Below are positions 37,022-48,640 of a DNA stretch of 64,000 bases, one piece after another. Each line of letters starts with the position of its first letter. Positions within the stretch are counted from its first letter, which is position 1. The stretch comes from Phycomyces nitens (Eukaryota; Mucoromycota; Mucoromycetes; Mucorales; Phycomycetaceae). The DNA lies in the NCBI GenBank assembly GCA_022702545.1, contig JAHRBC010000002.1, positions 6,262,001-6,326,000 of the forward strand. Direction: 5' to 3'. A program made the translations under genes and the position numbers. The notes under the pieces were generated by a model. The model was not told the DNA's origin, searched no databases, and saw only the letters and a program-made list of their open reading frames with translations.

Positions 37022-37201
37022 ATGTCTCAAGCACGTCAATTGGAACAAGAACAAGGACAGGGCTCTTTTGTCCAGTCTGTCAAGTCTGAACTCTTTTCGC
37101 CTGAGAAGCGCCAGGGAAACCTGAACATCGCCTTGTCCCTCAGTGTATTCGCCGGTGCCATTGTCTTTTTGCGCAACTTTGGCGAATTGTTGGCCGTTTA
37201 A
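37022..37201 (+). CDS. TOM6: TOM6-like small mitochondrial outer-membrane protein
   Basis: This is a single-exon gene of 59 residues. The N-terminal half is polar and Gln-rich (MSQARQLEQEQGQGSF). It is followed by VKSELFSPEKRQGNLNIALSL and one hydrophobic segment (about residues 37-53, LNIALSLSVFAGAIVFL), ending RNFGELLAV. The spacing of Arg/Gly-Asn-Leu, the helix with FAAG-like FAGA and the RN..xL end match Tom6, the small tail-anchored subunit that stabilises the TOM40 import pore. Length and single tail anchor fit (Tom6 is about 55-75 residues). It lies head to head with the mitochondrial ACP gene. Another small tail-anchored protein is possible, because short sequences give limited evidence. 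Confidence 0.6.
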   Translation: MSQARQLEQEQGQGSFVQSVKSELFSPEKRQGNLNIALSLSVFAGAIVFLRNFGELLAV

Positions 37202-37487
37202 AAACAAAAAAAAACTATTAAACCAACAGACGACTAGACTTTGGAGATCATTTGTCGATATCTACAAACCGAACCAAACTACATTCAAAAACCACATTCA
37301 AAAAATAATGCGATCAAGATATGCAAAAGAAGAATATCATGTTTTACCTCCATCGTATTTTTACCATTTAATGTTGGGAAACAACAACAACAAGAAGCTT
37401 GTCTTTTTTTTTTATATATATATTTATTTTGGTTGGCTTGTGTGCATGGTATGATTAATAATAATAATAATAATAATAAAAAGGGGA
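37202..37487. other. Convergent 3' region between TOM6-like and PAC1 genes
   Basis: This is a 286-bp spacer with AAC and AAT microsatellites (about 37381-37393 and 37456-37480) and a T/A-rich block. I saw no gene in it. Confidence 0.6.
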
Positions 37488-38568
37488 CTAGAGATACAGA
37501 CGATGGTGGTGCTTATCCACTCGACCATTCTTTCTGGTCTTCAGGACCTCGTTCATCTTGGTTTCGTCATAATTAAAAGAAAGTCCCAGAGCTTGAAGAC
37601 CCGGGAGATAGCCGTCTAATGTGTCGGTTGTTACCAGTCTCTTGCCAAGCATTGATTCCTGGAGAGTGAGGAAAGAGTAGCAAGGAATGGAATGGATTTC
37701 GCACTGAATCATAAATAATATTTAGTTTAGATTTTGTTTTTAAAATATATATATACACATATATATGTATATAAGATGCACACAAGTTCAACTTACGTAG
37801 GTGATGAGTGCCGCTTCAAATCCCTTGACCATATTGGGTGCTTCAAAATGAACAAGATTTGGGTGCTACACAATGCAGTGAGAAAAAAAAAGGCTTATAG
37901 GCATAATCTAATCAACAAACATGACATTACACTTTTTGTGGTTGATGTCTGGAGAACACGCATATAAGGGGGCTGCAGGTCCTCTCCCCAGGCATTGCAA
38001 GTGTATTCTGCGGCCGTAAAGGAATCAAGGATAATTACTCTGTTTATGCAGTTAGCCACTGCCATGAACCAATCTGTACTTGCCTGTCCAACCCAGTCTT
38101 CAAAGACTTTAGGAGACTAGCTGCATATTGGGATGCCTGTTCCTGAGGCACGGTCAGATTGAGTGGCAAACCAAGCACGTTGTGGCCAAGGTCCAGCACA
38201 GGCAATGTCTCGATCTTTTCAGTGTTTTTCTTTTTGACCATTACAGAATCAGCATCTTGAAAAGGGCATCGATCCAATTTAATTTACCTGTACATTGACC
38301 TGGCCGACTGTCTTTGCATTTCCCTGCAGGGACTCGATAAACACGCTTCCTGGGCCCGATAGACCGAGAATGAGGGTTCTTTTGGCGGTCAGACCAACTG
38401 TTGTCGTAATGCTGATCGAGTCTCGAGCAATCACAGAGATCTCTTCGTCACTTTCACCATCATCAAGCGCGTATCGGACAGGTGCTGTGGGGAAGGAATC
38501 TTGGTAATCCTAAGATCATATAGTCAGTATGTCTCCTTGTATCTTTCTCGAGCTGTGGTCTGTACCAT
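37488..38568 (-). CDS. PSMG1: Proteasome assembly chaperone 1 (PAC1/PSMG1-like)
   Basis: There are six exons on the minus strand: 38566-38568 (ATG only), 38288-38509, 38084-38214, 37931-38039, 37797-37865 and 37488-37703, for 249 residues. The intron 38040-38083 needs a GC donor (AG|GCAAGT) to keep frame; the other introns are GT..AG. The product starts MDYQDSFPTAPVRYALDDGE and includes LILGLSGPGSVFI. It then has VIILDSFTAAEYTC, QPPYMRVLQTS, the MVKGFEAALITYCEIHSIP helix and the C-terminal VTTDTLDGYLPGLQALGLSF. The order and the last two segments match PSMG1, which pairs with PAC2 to assemble the 20S alpha ring in cytosol and nucleus. Length is a little below human PSMG1 (288). The ATG-only first exon is inferred from a 56-bp intron with a CTGAC branch point. 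If that is wrong, the start is unknown. Confidence 0.65.
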
Positions 38569-39033
38569 TGAGACTTTAATAAAACAATAAGAGAGACGTA
38601 AATGCCCAGATGACGCGTTTTCTCTGCCTGGCAGGTCACAATCGCTCGCACAAGCATTTCAAAAAATAAAAATCAAATAAAATAAAAATCATTACGCGTA
38701 TACATATATATATATTATAATCATTTATTTATTATAAAGCTCTATAATGTAATCAATCCACCTCTCTTTCTACTCTACAGTCGCAACACCTTGGGAGTAC
38801 AGAAACCTCGTCCGGCCAGCCAGCCAGCACATGTTGGTGCCAAGCGTCTGTATATTTGTTGACCACATGGATTGGACTCCATCACCTGGTCCAAACATGA
38901 AGCCCAGGCACTCTTGGTCTTTATCTATATACACGGACAGGCGCATTGGCAAAGACCACAGCCAGAGCCTGTGTCTGATCAACCAGCATAAATAAATATT
39001 TAATATTTAATTAATTTATCAATTAATTAATGA

Positions 39034-39066
<33 letters not shown>

Positions 39067-39167
39067 AAAGGTTAAAAACATGGCGTGTCCAAGAATCACG
39101 TGCACAAGACTTTAAGGCAGCACTTGATTTTCCATCCATTTTGGTGTAGCTAATTCTGGTCACGACC
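38569..39167 (-). pseudogene. Small frameshifted coding-like segment (38770-38989) in an AT-rich divergent spacer
   Basis: On the minus strand an ATG at 38989 opens MLVDQTQALAVVFANAPVRVY. One extra base near 38934 then moves the sequence into another frame, which continues DKDQECLGFMFGPGDGVQSM to a stop at 38770, for about 72 residues in all. The composition looks coding, with balanced hydrophobic residues and no repeats. I do not recognise the family. It may be a broken gene, a base error in the sequence, or one exon of something unmodelled. The rest of the spacer is AT-rich, with a TA microsatellite at 39034-39066. Confidence 0.35.
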
Positions 39168-42034
39168 ATGTCGACCCAGGAAGAAGAAATCACTAAACTA
39201 AAAAGAGAGCTGGAGGGAGCCACTGCCTTGCGAGAGAAGCAGGTAGAAAAGGAGCGCACGGTTATGCGTGGTCTGGTGGAGAAGATCAAGATGGTCACGG
39301 ATGAAAAAAACGAGTTGTCCCGACTGTTAAAGGAAGCCTCTAATCCCAAAGTCATGGCAGCAAACCAAGAGAAGCAGGCCCAGAAATCCCTGGCATCCCT
39401 AAAGAACCAGGTCGAGGAGCTGCTGCTAGAAAAAGAAGAGTCCAAAAAGAGTCTTTTGCATTTTATGAACAAAGCCGATGATGCCGAGACGGCATTACGG
39501 CAGGTCCAAAAGGACTTTGAACATTTGAACAACCAGCTCCAGTCATCCGAGAAAGACAAGGCCAGATGCACCAAACTTGAAGAAGATCTTAAAGAGGCCC
39601 AGGGAAAGATTGAGCAACTTGTAAATAAACAACAAAATGACAATGCCAAAAGGCTGGCCGAGGATAAAGAGCAACACCAAAAAGTGGACGCTGACAACAA
39701 GGCATTAACTTTGGAGCTGACTGGATTAAAGGCCCAATTGACTGAAGCAGCGGCTGAAAAGGCGGCAATGGAAAAAATAATTGGTCAAGTAAAGGCCGAG
39801 AAAGAGACCATTGAAAAACAGCTGGTTGATGGGACAGCCAAGAATGAATCAAACGAAAAGCAATTGGCCGACGCAGCGGCTCAGAAAGAAGCTGTTGAGA
39901 ATCAATTGGCTGAAGAAAAGGCCAACAGACATCAGGTAGAGGAGCAATTGGCCGAGACAAAGGCTCAAAAGGATGCAATGGAAAACAACAATAAAAAGGA
40001 GCTCGAGAATGTCACTGGATCGATGAACAGCGCCTTGGAGAATGTCAAGGTCCTCGAGGAAGAAATCAGTCAGCTCAAGCAGGCTTCGAAAACAGCAGAA
40101 ACTCTAGAGGCCGAAAAGAAAGCATGGGAAGAGGAAAAGGCTGAATTGGAACAGAAACTAGGTGAGCATGGCATGTCCAGAACCACAACAGAAACTAACC
40201 TGTGTGGCCGAAAGCAAGAGCAACTGAACAGCTCGAAATTTCTCAAGAAAAGTCTTCTTCAAGTCAAGTCTTGGAAAAAGAAGTAGAGGAAAAGAAAAAC
40301 ACGATCAAATCTCTCGAGGAAAAAATAGCCAAGGTTTCTTCTGAATTGGAATCAATGGCAACTAAACTGTCCGAGGCAGAAAAAGCATCGGAAGCATCTA
40401 GTCAGAATGACAAAAAGAAGATTGAGAATCTCAAGGCACAAGTCAATGAATATGAATCTGAAAAAAACGAGGCATTGGCAAAAATGTTTGACGGAGAGGA
40501 TACAATCAAGTCCCTCAGCAGCAAATTGAAGGACGCCAATGAGTCCTTGAATATCGTAAAGGGGATGCTGAATGAGCGAGATGTTGAGATTGACGAGAGG
40601 CGCAAAGAGATAGAGACCGTGCGTGCGTCCCAATCAGAGCTGGAGGATAAATCAAAGAGGCTTGTTGTCCTGTTAAACAAGACCAAGAAACAGATTCTAA
40701 AGCTAGAGAGAGAAAAGACTGATGGAGTAGAAGAGGCAGAGTCAAACAAGGCACAGCTGGATAAAGCATTAGGACAAGTCTCTGAATTGACAAAGAATGA
40801 GACGGGCCTCAAGGCAGAAATCAGTCGACTGAATGCCAAGATCCAGAATACCGAAGGAGACATCAAAATACTTCAAAAAGAAAGACGAGAGGCTTTGGAG
40901 CAAAAGGATCAAATGTTTGATGAGCTGCAGATCAAGCAAGCTGAATTTGAGAGTTCCCAAAGCAATGCAGACAATCTTCAGCATCGTCTAAAGGAAAGTG
41001 AGAGGCAGGTTGAGGAGGCCGAGGAAAAGGCATCGGCTTGTGAGGAATACCAAATGATGGCCGAAGAAGCAAAAAAGGACCTAAGAGATCATGAAAAGAT
41101 GTGGAATGATCAGCGAAGACGACTAGAGCAGAGCATAGAAGAAAAAGATGAAGCACTAGCAAAAATCAAGGTGGATCATGAGCACATTGAAGAAGAGTTA
41201 AAGTCCAAAGTGGAAAAGATTACAGAGCGGCTGAATACTCTTGAAAAAGATGCTGAGCATACTCATGAAGAATTGGAAACAAGGACCAGAGAGGTCCATG
41301 TACTGGAGAGTGATAAGAGTGGGTTGCTGGAGCGTATTGACATGCTCGAGGCTGATCTTGCAAAAAATGAAGGCGAGGCCCAGAGTGTATCTGGGGAACT
41401 GGTAAGCGTGGGATAAATAACGGGCTGACCAATATCTGATGTTGTATATTGCTTAGGAACTCCTTCGTAAAAAGTCTGATGAATTAACCTCTGCCAGAGA
41501 CAGACTGACAAAGGATCTTGAAGACATTACGATGCGCGAGAACCATCTAAAGACACTCAATAGGGTAAGTTGGCTAATCAAATCACCTGCGAAACTCTCT
41601 ATTCATTTGAATGTTGAATGTTTAATGGTTGTAATAGTCATTAAAGGATGAGATTCGCAAACTATCTCGGACACCCATCGCAACAAATACCCGTCCTTCT
41701 TCTTCCCACCCTACATCTCCCTCTCCATATAGCACATCTGACCATCGTTCTCTGCGCTCTGGAGCCTCTACACCACCTGGGCCAGATTCATTTGGCTCCA
41801 GCCCACCATCTACACCTCGTAACAAGGAAGAAGAAATCAATGTGGAATACCTGCGAAATGTGATTATTAAATTCCTGGAGAAAAAGTCGACAAGAGTAAG
41901 TGGGTTTATTTGAATTGATAAGATGTATTAAGACTGCTGTCTTTTTTTCCTCCTAGGCCCAGCTAATCCCAGTTTTGGCCATGATGCTAAAGTTTACACC
42001 AGAAGAGATTGGACGTCTGCGGGCAAAGGCATAG
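39168..42034 (+). CDS. GRIP-domain golgin (long coiled coil)
   Basis: There are five exons: 39168-40161, 40215-41401, 41457-41564, 41638-41895 and 41957-42034, for 874 residues. The second exon start is ambiguous by 6 bp (40215 or 40221). From residue 4 to about 760 the protein is almost wholly heptad-patterned Glu/Lys/Leu coiled coil. A Ser/Thr/Pro-rich linker follows (TPIATNTRPSSSHPTSPSP, STPPGPDSFGSSPPSTP). The last 47 residues form a GRIP domain: INVEYLRNVIIKFLEKK, the conserved Tyr, then AQLIPVLAMMLKFTPEEI. GRIP domains bind Arl1-GTP at the trans-Golgi, and such golgins tether vesicles there. The architecture resembles yeast Imh1 and animal golgin-97/245 and GCC. It faces away from PAC1 and lies 265 bp upstream of the transporter gene on the same strand. 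Confidence 0.85.
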
Positions 42035-42299
42035 ATGCTGCCTACTCTTTATGCTGGCCTTTGATGGTCTTGGCTTAACATGTCATCTAGACCCCAAGGC
42101 TGATAAGCTTGGTTTATAGTCGAACCGAAAATCTGGGTTCTAGATCAAAAATTATACTTTTTTTAAAGAAAAAAAACAAGCCCCGCTTTAATTTATGCCA
42201 CAATCGTCATCAATGTAAAAGTGTAAAGTTGAAATGACCGAGTAGGGTTTTTGTTGTTGTTGTTCTTGTTATTCATCCTTCTTTCACTGACAACTTGTC

Positions 42300-44098
42300 A
42301 TGAACTCCTTTAACCATCTGCGAGTGTGTGGCTTGTTACTCACCCTAGCATCCACTGCACATATCCATGCATCTCCACTAGCAATACCCAACCCATCAGC
42401 CAGTCTCAATCTGTCCTACCTTTCTCCAGAGTTTGCAATCAAAATGGCCAGCATCACAGGCCTCGTATTACTGGGTGGTGTCTTTGCTGGTAATATCCAT
42501 ATCCCAACTTAGACTCTAGAGCCATGGCTGATGTTCTTCAAGGTCTTACTCTTGGCCTGATGGGTCTAGATCAGACCAACCTTCATGTGATGGTAGAGTC
42601 TGGAACGCCCAGTGAGAAAAAGAATGCTGGTCAAGTATTACGACTTCTTGACCGTGGTAAGCATTGGGTTCTTGTCACACTACTCTTGTCCAATGTGATT
42701 GTAAATGAGACTCTGCCAATCATCCTTGACTCTGTTCTGGGAGGCGGCTGGCAAGCTGTCTTGATATCGACGGCACTCATTGTTATATTTGGAGAGTAAG
42801 TTTGCCCAGACAACCTGCAACAGTGTCTCAACAGTCTTTTAGGGTGATACCACAATGCAAGTTGAGCAGTCTATAAAACACATTTATACATGTCGTAACA
42901 AGTTTAATGATCTATAGCCATCTGCGTCCGCCATGGACTAGCCATTGGTGCAAAGTGCTCTGTGTGAGTAGATTGACACATATATCAAACAAACTGACAA
43001 TTATTGCAGTATGGTTCTTGTGCTGATGTACATAATGTACCCAGTCGCCTACCCCACTGCTGCCCTCCTCGATTACTTCCTTGGCGAATCTCATGGAACG
43101 GTCTATAAGAAAGCAGGCAAGTGCAATGGGTCAGCTAACTAGCCAATGACCCAATAGTCCATACTAATACACCTGTTTTCTGTCTAGGTCTAAAATCGCT
43201 TGTGTCACTCCATCAGACAAATGGCGATGGGGATGTTGAAGGACTGACGGAGGATGAGGTACAGATTATTGCGTCTGTCTTGGATCTCCGAGAAAAGTCC
43301 ATAGCTTCTGTGATGACGCCCATCGAAGACGTCTTTACATTATCTATTGATGCCATACTTGATAGAAAAACCGTAGACAAGATGATCACGGCTGGATATT
43401 CACGTATCCCAATCCATTCTGTCGATCATAAAACCCAGTATATTGGAATGCTGCTAGTCAAGCAGCTTATTGCCTATGATGCAGATGACGAACTTCCAGT
43501 CAGCAGATTCCATCTAAGTACTCTTCCAGAAGCGGCGTCTGACACAAGCTGTCTCGACATCCTAAACTTTTTCCAAGAAGGCAAAAGTAAGGCTAAGAAA
43601 TGGGGTGCTGCTGTATATTTAACAGTTGGTCAGGTCATATGGCACTGGTTATTGATCCAAACAACACAAAATCAAGACCAATTGGCGTCATAACACTCGA
43701 GGATGTGATTGAGGAGCTTATTGGAGAAGTATGGAGGATAAATGGGTATACTGAGAGATACTAATACATCCTAGGAAATTGTTGATGAGACGGACGTGTA
43801 TGTGGATGGTAAGGGCTCAAAGACGGCCAAAAACAGCTTATTGAACACCATTTCTCTAGTTCACAAGAAAATCAAGGTGACACGGGGGCGTACTAACCCA
43901 GCGCCGCCAGAACTCCAACCGTTTCTTCGCGTCGTTCGAACCAAGCAGCCAAAAAGGCAGAGTCCACAAAACAGGGCTCGGAGACCTCAGACAAGAGGCC
44001 CCAAGGATTCCAGAGGCATCGAGAGACAGATGATGAGCTATGGTGCATTGGTTGATGCTTGCGATAGTGACGTAGCCTCAACAAAAACAAAAGACTAG
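42300..44098 (+). CDS. MAM3: CNNM/Mam3-type membrane protein (DUF21 + CBS pair)
   Basis: There are eight exons: 42300-42489, 42543-42795, 42843-42856 (14 bp), 42918-42963, 43010-43116, 43188-43586, 43634-43728 and 43775-44098, totalling 1428 bp or 475 residues. Introns starting at 42857 and 43117 require GC donors; GT alternatives break the family sequence. An N-terminal signal-like segment (about 1-25) is followed by the DUF21 domain with several membrane segments (about 46-190). DUF21 landmarks are [23 protein letters not shown] and EVIPQSIC. The CBS pair (about 220-375) includes [19 protein letters not shown] and [20 protein letters not shown]. The tail is basic. The CNNM/CorC/Mam3 family is linked to magnesium and manganese homeostasis; yeast Mam3 sits on the vacuole membrane. 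Coordination of metal by this protein is inferred only. The tail after about 390 is not conserved in my reading and could be misframed. Confidence 0.85.
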
Positions 44099-46765
44099 AC
44101 TTGGACATTTATGGAAATATCTATAAAACAGCCTTTTATTGGCTGGGAATAGTTGTGCCTATTAAAGATGCGTTGCTGTAAATATGCGAGTCCAAGAGGT
44201 TGTGTAGTGAGGTAACATAATGAATCGTCAGGCCATGGGAGTTCTTTGTGATTCAATAAACAAGAGCCTTTTTCTATGGCTGAATAGTGTTTATTATTAT
44301 TATTACTGCTTGCTTGCGAGAGAGAGAGATAGTTGGCTGTGGTTAACTTGGGAGAGTCTCAAAAATACAATAATCAACCGTAAATCCGTATAAACTCGAT
44401 TGCTAGCAGTTGTGAATAGTGTGTGAATTTAGATAAAGAACGCATTTGTATTACAGAAAGAATTACTACTGGGTTCTTGTGGGAGTCACAAAGCCTTTAT
44501 TATTATTATTATTAATTGTGCCAGATAATTGTGGAATAATATAATAAATAAATAAATATATCATATATAAAATCTCGTTTTATTTGGTGAAAAGTCGAGT
44601 TGAGTAAATAGTAAAAAAGAAAGAAAGAAAGAATTGTCGGTGCTGATTGGTGTATAGGCGTGCTCAGCATTTTTTTTAAATATATACATATATATAGAAA
44701 TTTATTCGAATAGGTCATGGCCAATATTTGTATTATTGAAATTTGTAAACTTTTTTTAAAAAATAAAAATAAATTAGGAAACATAAAACATAGATAATAG
44801 AAATCTTTCACCGTGGCCTATGCGTATTATACTTTAATACACGTGTTTATACAATACCTTGAAGAAGTCTAATAATCATTGCTCTTGGTTGGACACTCTG
44901 TATAATAAGATTACAAAACTGTATGGCAAAATCTGATTCACTTGTATTTGATTTTGATCTTTTAAAAAAACAAATAAGAAAGTTGATGTGCAAAAATACA
45001 TCTTTTGGTACACGACTATCAAATAAAATATATACTACTTTATCTCTATTGTAATTACAGTTTTGAGGGTTCTTTGTGCTTTGCAAATTAAATGGGCATA
45101 AAACTAAAATAATAACAATAACAATAAATACAAAACTAAAATTCTATACATTTCCTGTGTATATCAATTTAGTTTTCAGTTTCGCAACAGAACCTAGAGC
45201 TCATTCTCACAAAGATAAGCCTTTTATCATTTTTATGGAAATATATCGCTCACGATAGCCAAGTACTAGTCTTTTATTGGTGCTTGTATTTTCTTTGGTA
45301 AAGAAGACTTTTTGGGAGACTCGGGGTATATTGCAGCAGATAATTTATATGTTATTATAAAAAAGATTAGTGTGGGACGTAGACCATGTGGATGACGGCC
45401 ACGTTTTGGGTACTACCTACATTGTCAAAAAGGGGTATTGGAGGTTGTGTTACTTGATTATGAGGGATAAATATCTTGGCACTATTATGTAGCGTATCAA
45501 AGAGATGTATAGTGCACCAATGCTTCGAATAACATTTGAGCCAGAATAAAAGAAACGACAGACTAGATTTACTATATTGTTTGTATTGGTGCAATTGGAT
45601 AAAATAAGCAGCGCAAGTTTTTTTGTTAGGTGAATATTAATTTTAATAAAGGCATTTTATCTATAAAAAAAACACACACACACACACATACATCTAATTG
45701 TTTTGTGAATAGAATTCTGTTTTTTACATTAAAATGACACCCTGGAGATCGGTGATACTGAATGGCTTTGAAAATTACTCAAAAGTCTATATACATATAT
45801 ATATATATATTATGTGCTCTTTAACCTATCTATTGGCACTATAAATATGTGAGCTGATCAAAAGGTCATTGCAAGCCAGTGTTACAGTGAACGCTAGACA
45901 TGCATTGATTAGAAAGCATAATTTTGTGTAAGAGAGAAATGCTGCTTTGTCCATTTCAATAACGAGCAACTTGCCACGCAAACAATTAGTGTGTGTGTAA
46001 ATATGTCATATTGTTATGAAGTTTATTTTTGATCGGCTCACTCGGGTCATACAAGATACAAAGCACAAGGCCCTCCAAAAATCTTTTTTTAAAAAAAACA
46101 TTAAGGTTACATATTTGATTTTAGTGTCCATCGGAAGGCTTCCAAAATAGTGTTTGTTGTATTCCATTCAGTTGACGTGATTGCCCATACTATTCACTTT
46201 TGGCATGATCCTTGAACTTTGATAATAGATTGGGGGGATCCGGTTTGATAGCATTGGATATGCCATATTTATTGTCATTTTTACAGCACTGGTTAGATAA
46301 CAGAGTCACTGCTATTTGACAGCCACAACCTAACGAATCCTCTAAAGTGTACAAGTGTAATAATTTTGTTTATATTGATTAAACAACGTTTTACAAGAAA
46401 GCTATTGTGTAATCTTAATTTAAAGAATTGCTTTTTTGAGTATAGTCATGCTAAGAAACGGGTCTATGCTTTTAATATATTATAGTAATAATAATACTAA
46501 TAATAATAATAGAAATATATGATGAGTAGATTTTGAATTGGTTTTTTTTTGTGTTGTGGTTAAATAAAGATATTCCCTAGTAATAATTGTGGATTATTCC
46601 AAAGTTACGCTGCAGAACAGACGGAAGCTGCTCAAGTGCACACACTTAAGAATGGATGGTTTAAAGTTGTATTACAGAATGCTACTCTTTGTAAATCAGC
46701 CTATTATTTTTCAAGTATTAATGCGCTTTTTGGAGAAGGTTTGAAGATAATACCAATACAGTATA

Positions 46766-46990
46766 TACAGTGGCCAAAACTCCTCCAATTTGATATCATC
46801 TTTTTTGATTAAAGTTCAAGATAAAAAAACGTGCCCGAATACCGAATCCAGGAATAGGTTTATGAAAGTTGAGGTCATATCAAATACCCTTTGGCGTTGT
46901 CTCGGTATTTTTGGGCTGTCATTGCCATGGAAATCAAGAGTACAATTTCTTTTTTATAGACTAGACCATTTTTCTTCGAGAGTTTCTGAA
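46766..46990 (+). mobile_element. Left end of a Tc1/mariner-like element (relic)
   Basis: TA plus CAGTGGCCAAAACTCC at 46766 is the classic beginning of Tc1-like elements. A 67-codon frame follows (46790-46993) without catalytic motifs. The right boundary is not found, so the end given is only the end of that frame. Confidence 0.35.
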
Positions 46991-47468
46991 TGACCTGAAA
47001 CATATATGCTGTCCATGTGGATGTTTTTATAAGAATAATAAAAGGCTATATATTTATAATTATATTTGACTTTATGATATCTTTTTGGTAGTTTCTTGTT
47101 ACACATGGCTTTAAGGAGCTGTGAAACGTTTTAAGAACTATTAGTGGAATAGACCCTCAATAATCCACATGTATTACTTTTATATCTGGGGTCGATAACT
47201 TATTGACACATTGTACAAACCAGAGATCAAAGGAATATGTGTGTTAGAAGCATATATGCGAGAATACATACGTACGGTGGAATTTACCTTGATTTGAACG
47301 ATAATATATGTATAGTCAATACCTCCACATTCAACTGGTTACTCTATTGTCTGGTAGCTGGATACATTTGTGTACCTATCCAACCACCATCTGGCCAAAT
47401 GTCTTTTTTTTTTTTGCTTATCCTTGGTTAGACAAACAATTGAGTGCAAAATTCCCATTGAGGTTTTG

Positions 47469-47476
47469 TATAAATA
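47469..47476 (+). promoter_or_regulatory. TATA box of the first C2H2 gene
   Basis: TATAAATA lies 53 bp before the ATG at 47529, and CA-rich sequence between them could hold the transcription start. Confidence 0.55.
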
Positions 47477-47528
47477 CAGCAGCACATTATCGCTTCATCT
47501 TCAATCAACCTTTAGCCTCCATACACAA

Positions 47529-48407
47529 ATGAATACGCCTTTTTACCCCACGAATGAACGTACCATGTTTAACAGTTTGATACAAGATCCCAATTCCATA
47601 TTCTTTTCTACTTCATATAATCCTTTAAACCCTTACAATCACCAAGGAGTGCACTCCGCAGCTTCATTGGTATCTCAGCCAGAACAATCGTTTCTACCCA
47701 CCCAAGTTCCAATAGACAACTGTTTCCCGGTCAGATCCAGAGGATTTATTGGCATCAATGGTGCCGTGGCCGATTCCTTTACCAACCAACCTACATACAG
47801 CGATAGGTCTCCTATGGACTTTGACCTTTCAATGCCCTTGAATCTTATGGACCCTGATGGTTATGACCGATGGCATGAATCACCTGCAATTGAATCTCCG
47901 TCAGAGGGATCGTGTATGACATCTTTAAACGTCCCAATTATTGTCCCTAGTCAAGAAATCAATAGGCATGGACCTCTCAAGTATATCCTAGAGCTCTTCC
48001 CGGCTCTGAATATTGTTGGCCTTCCGGCATCTATTCCACGCGTTCCAGATACTCCTCATTTGCCCGACCATGGTAAGTGGACCGCGTTAAATCGGCAACT
48101 GTATATCTAATTATTTATTTTTTTAAAAGACTCTTTACAAATTATCCATTATGACACCCCAAGACCAAACTCTCCATATAATCCAAACTCTAGAAAACGG
48201 AAAATCAAGGCCTTTTACAGATATACATATGACTGTACCAAGTGCGATTACTGGAGCGACCGGGAATCCAATACAGCCCGTCATTTCGAGAAATACCACA
48301 CCAAACACAAGAAATCACAATGTAAAAAGTGCACAAAATATTTTGACAATGTATTTAACGTCAAAAGACACCAAGATGTAGCCTGCAGCCATGTAAATCA
48401 CTCATAA
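47529..48407 (+). CDS. C2H2 zinc-finger protein, two C-terminal fingers (gene 1 of 3)
   Basis: There are two exons: 47529-48072 and 48130-48407, with a 57-bp GT..AG intron containing a T/A block; 273 residues. The first 190 or so residues are Asn/Pro/Ser-rich and probably disordered. A short helix-prone stretch follows (LKYILELFPALNIVGLPAS). Near the C-terminus are CTKCDYWSDRESNTARHFEKYH (C-x2-C-x12-H-x4-H) and CKKCTKYFDNVFNVKRHQDVAC (C-x2-C-x12-H-x4-C or H-x6-H), separated by a short basic linker. A basic patch (SRKRKIKAFYRYT) precedes the fingers. It is probably a DNA-binding regulator; target unknown. Its layout matches the genes at 52087 and 62161. Confidence 0.75.
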
Positions 48408-48640
48408 TTGTCTTTGCAGCTTATGGAAACCAAATACCTTGAGGGATGTAATATGTAGCATCTTTCTTCTTCTTCTTCTTCTTCTCATTATTATACAACC
48501 TCCTTATGTTTGTTTTAGGCTACTTTTAACTTTATAATCTTCTATGAAACTGCATATTTGCTTATTTATTTTCTTTTTTTTTAATACCACAATTACTATA
48601 AGAAATACAGTTAGCTTGTCAAATAAATATGAAGCATTAC
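48408..48640. other. Spacer, CTT microsatellite
   Basis: A CTT repeat (about 48465-48485) and T-rich DNA separate the zinc-finger gene from a transposase relic. I see no gene. Confidence 0.6.

Larger units (their letters stand above)
44099..47528. other. AT-rich intergenic region with one Tc1/mariner-like end
   Basis: No credible gene is seen in 3.4 kb. It holds many simple runs: ATT near 44299 and 44499, GAAA near 44619, CA at about 45671-45690, TA near 45790 and AAT near 46490. At 46766 TA is followed by CAGTGGCCAAAACTCC. That is the usual form of a Tc1/mariner terminal inverted repeat at its TA target, but no partner end was found downstream. The small frames here lack codon structure. 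Confidence 0.6.

Noticed and set aside
39023..39700. 225-codon minus frame opposite the golgin
   Set aside because: It is a Ser/Phe-rich shadow of the Glu/Lys coiled-coil coding strand and runs into the TA microsatellite.
40402..40866. 154-codon minus frame opposite the golgin
   Set aside because: Same shadow effect; the + strand has an unbroken coiled coil ending in a GRIP domain.
43893..44108. Alternative splice inside the Mam3-like tail (43876-43901)
   Set aside because: A GT..AG pair exists but the intron would be only about 26 bp, shorter than any other intron in the window.
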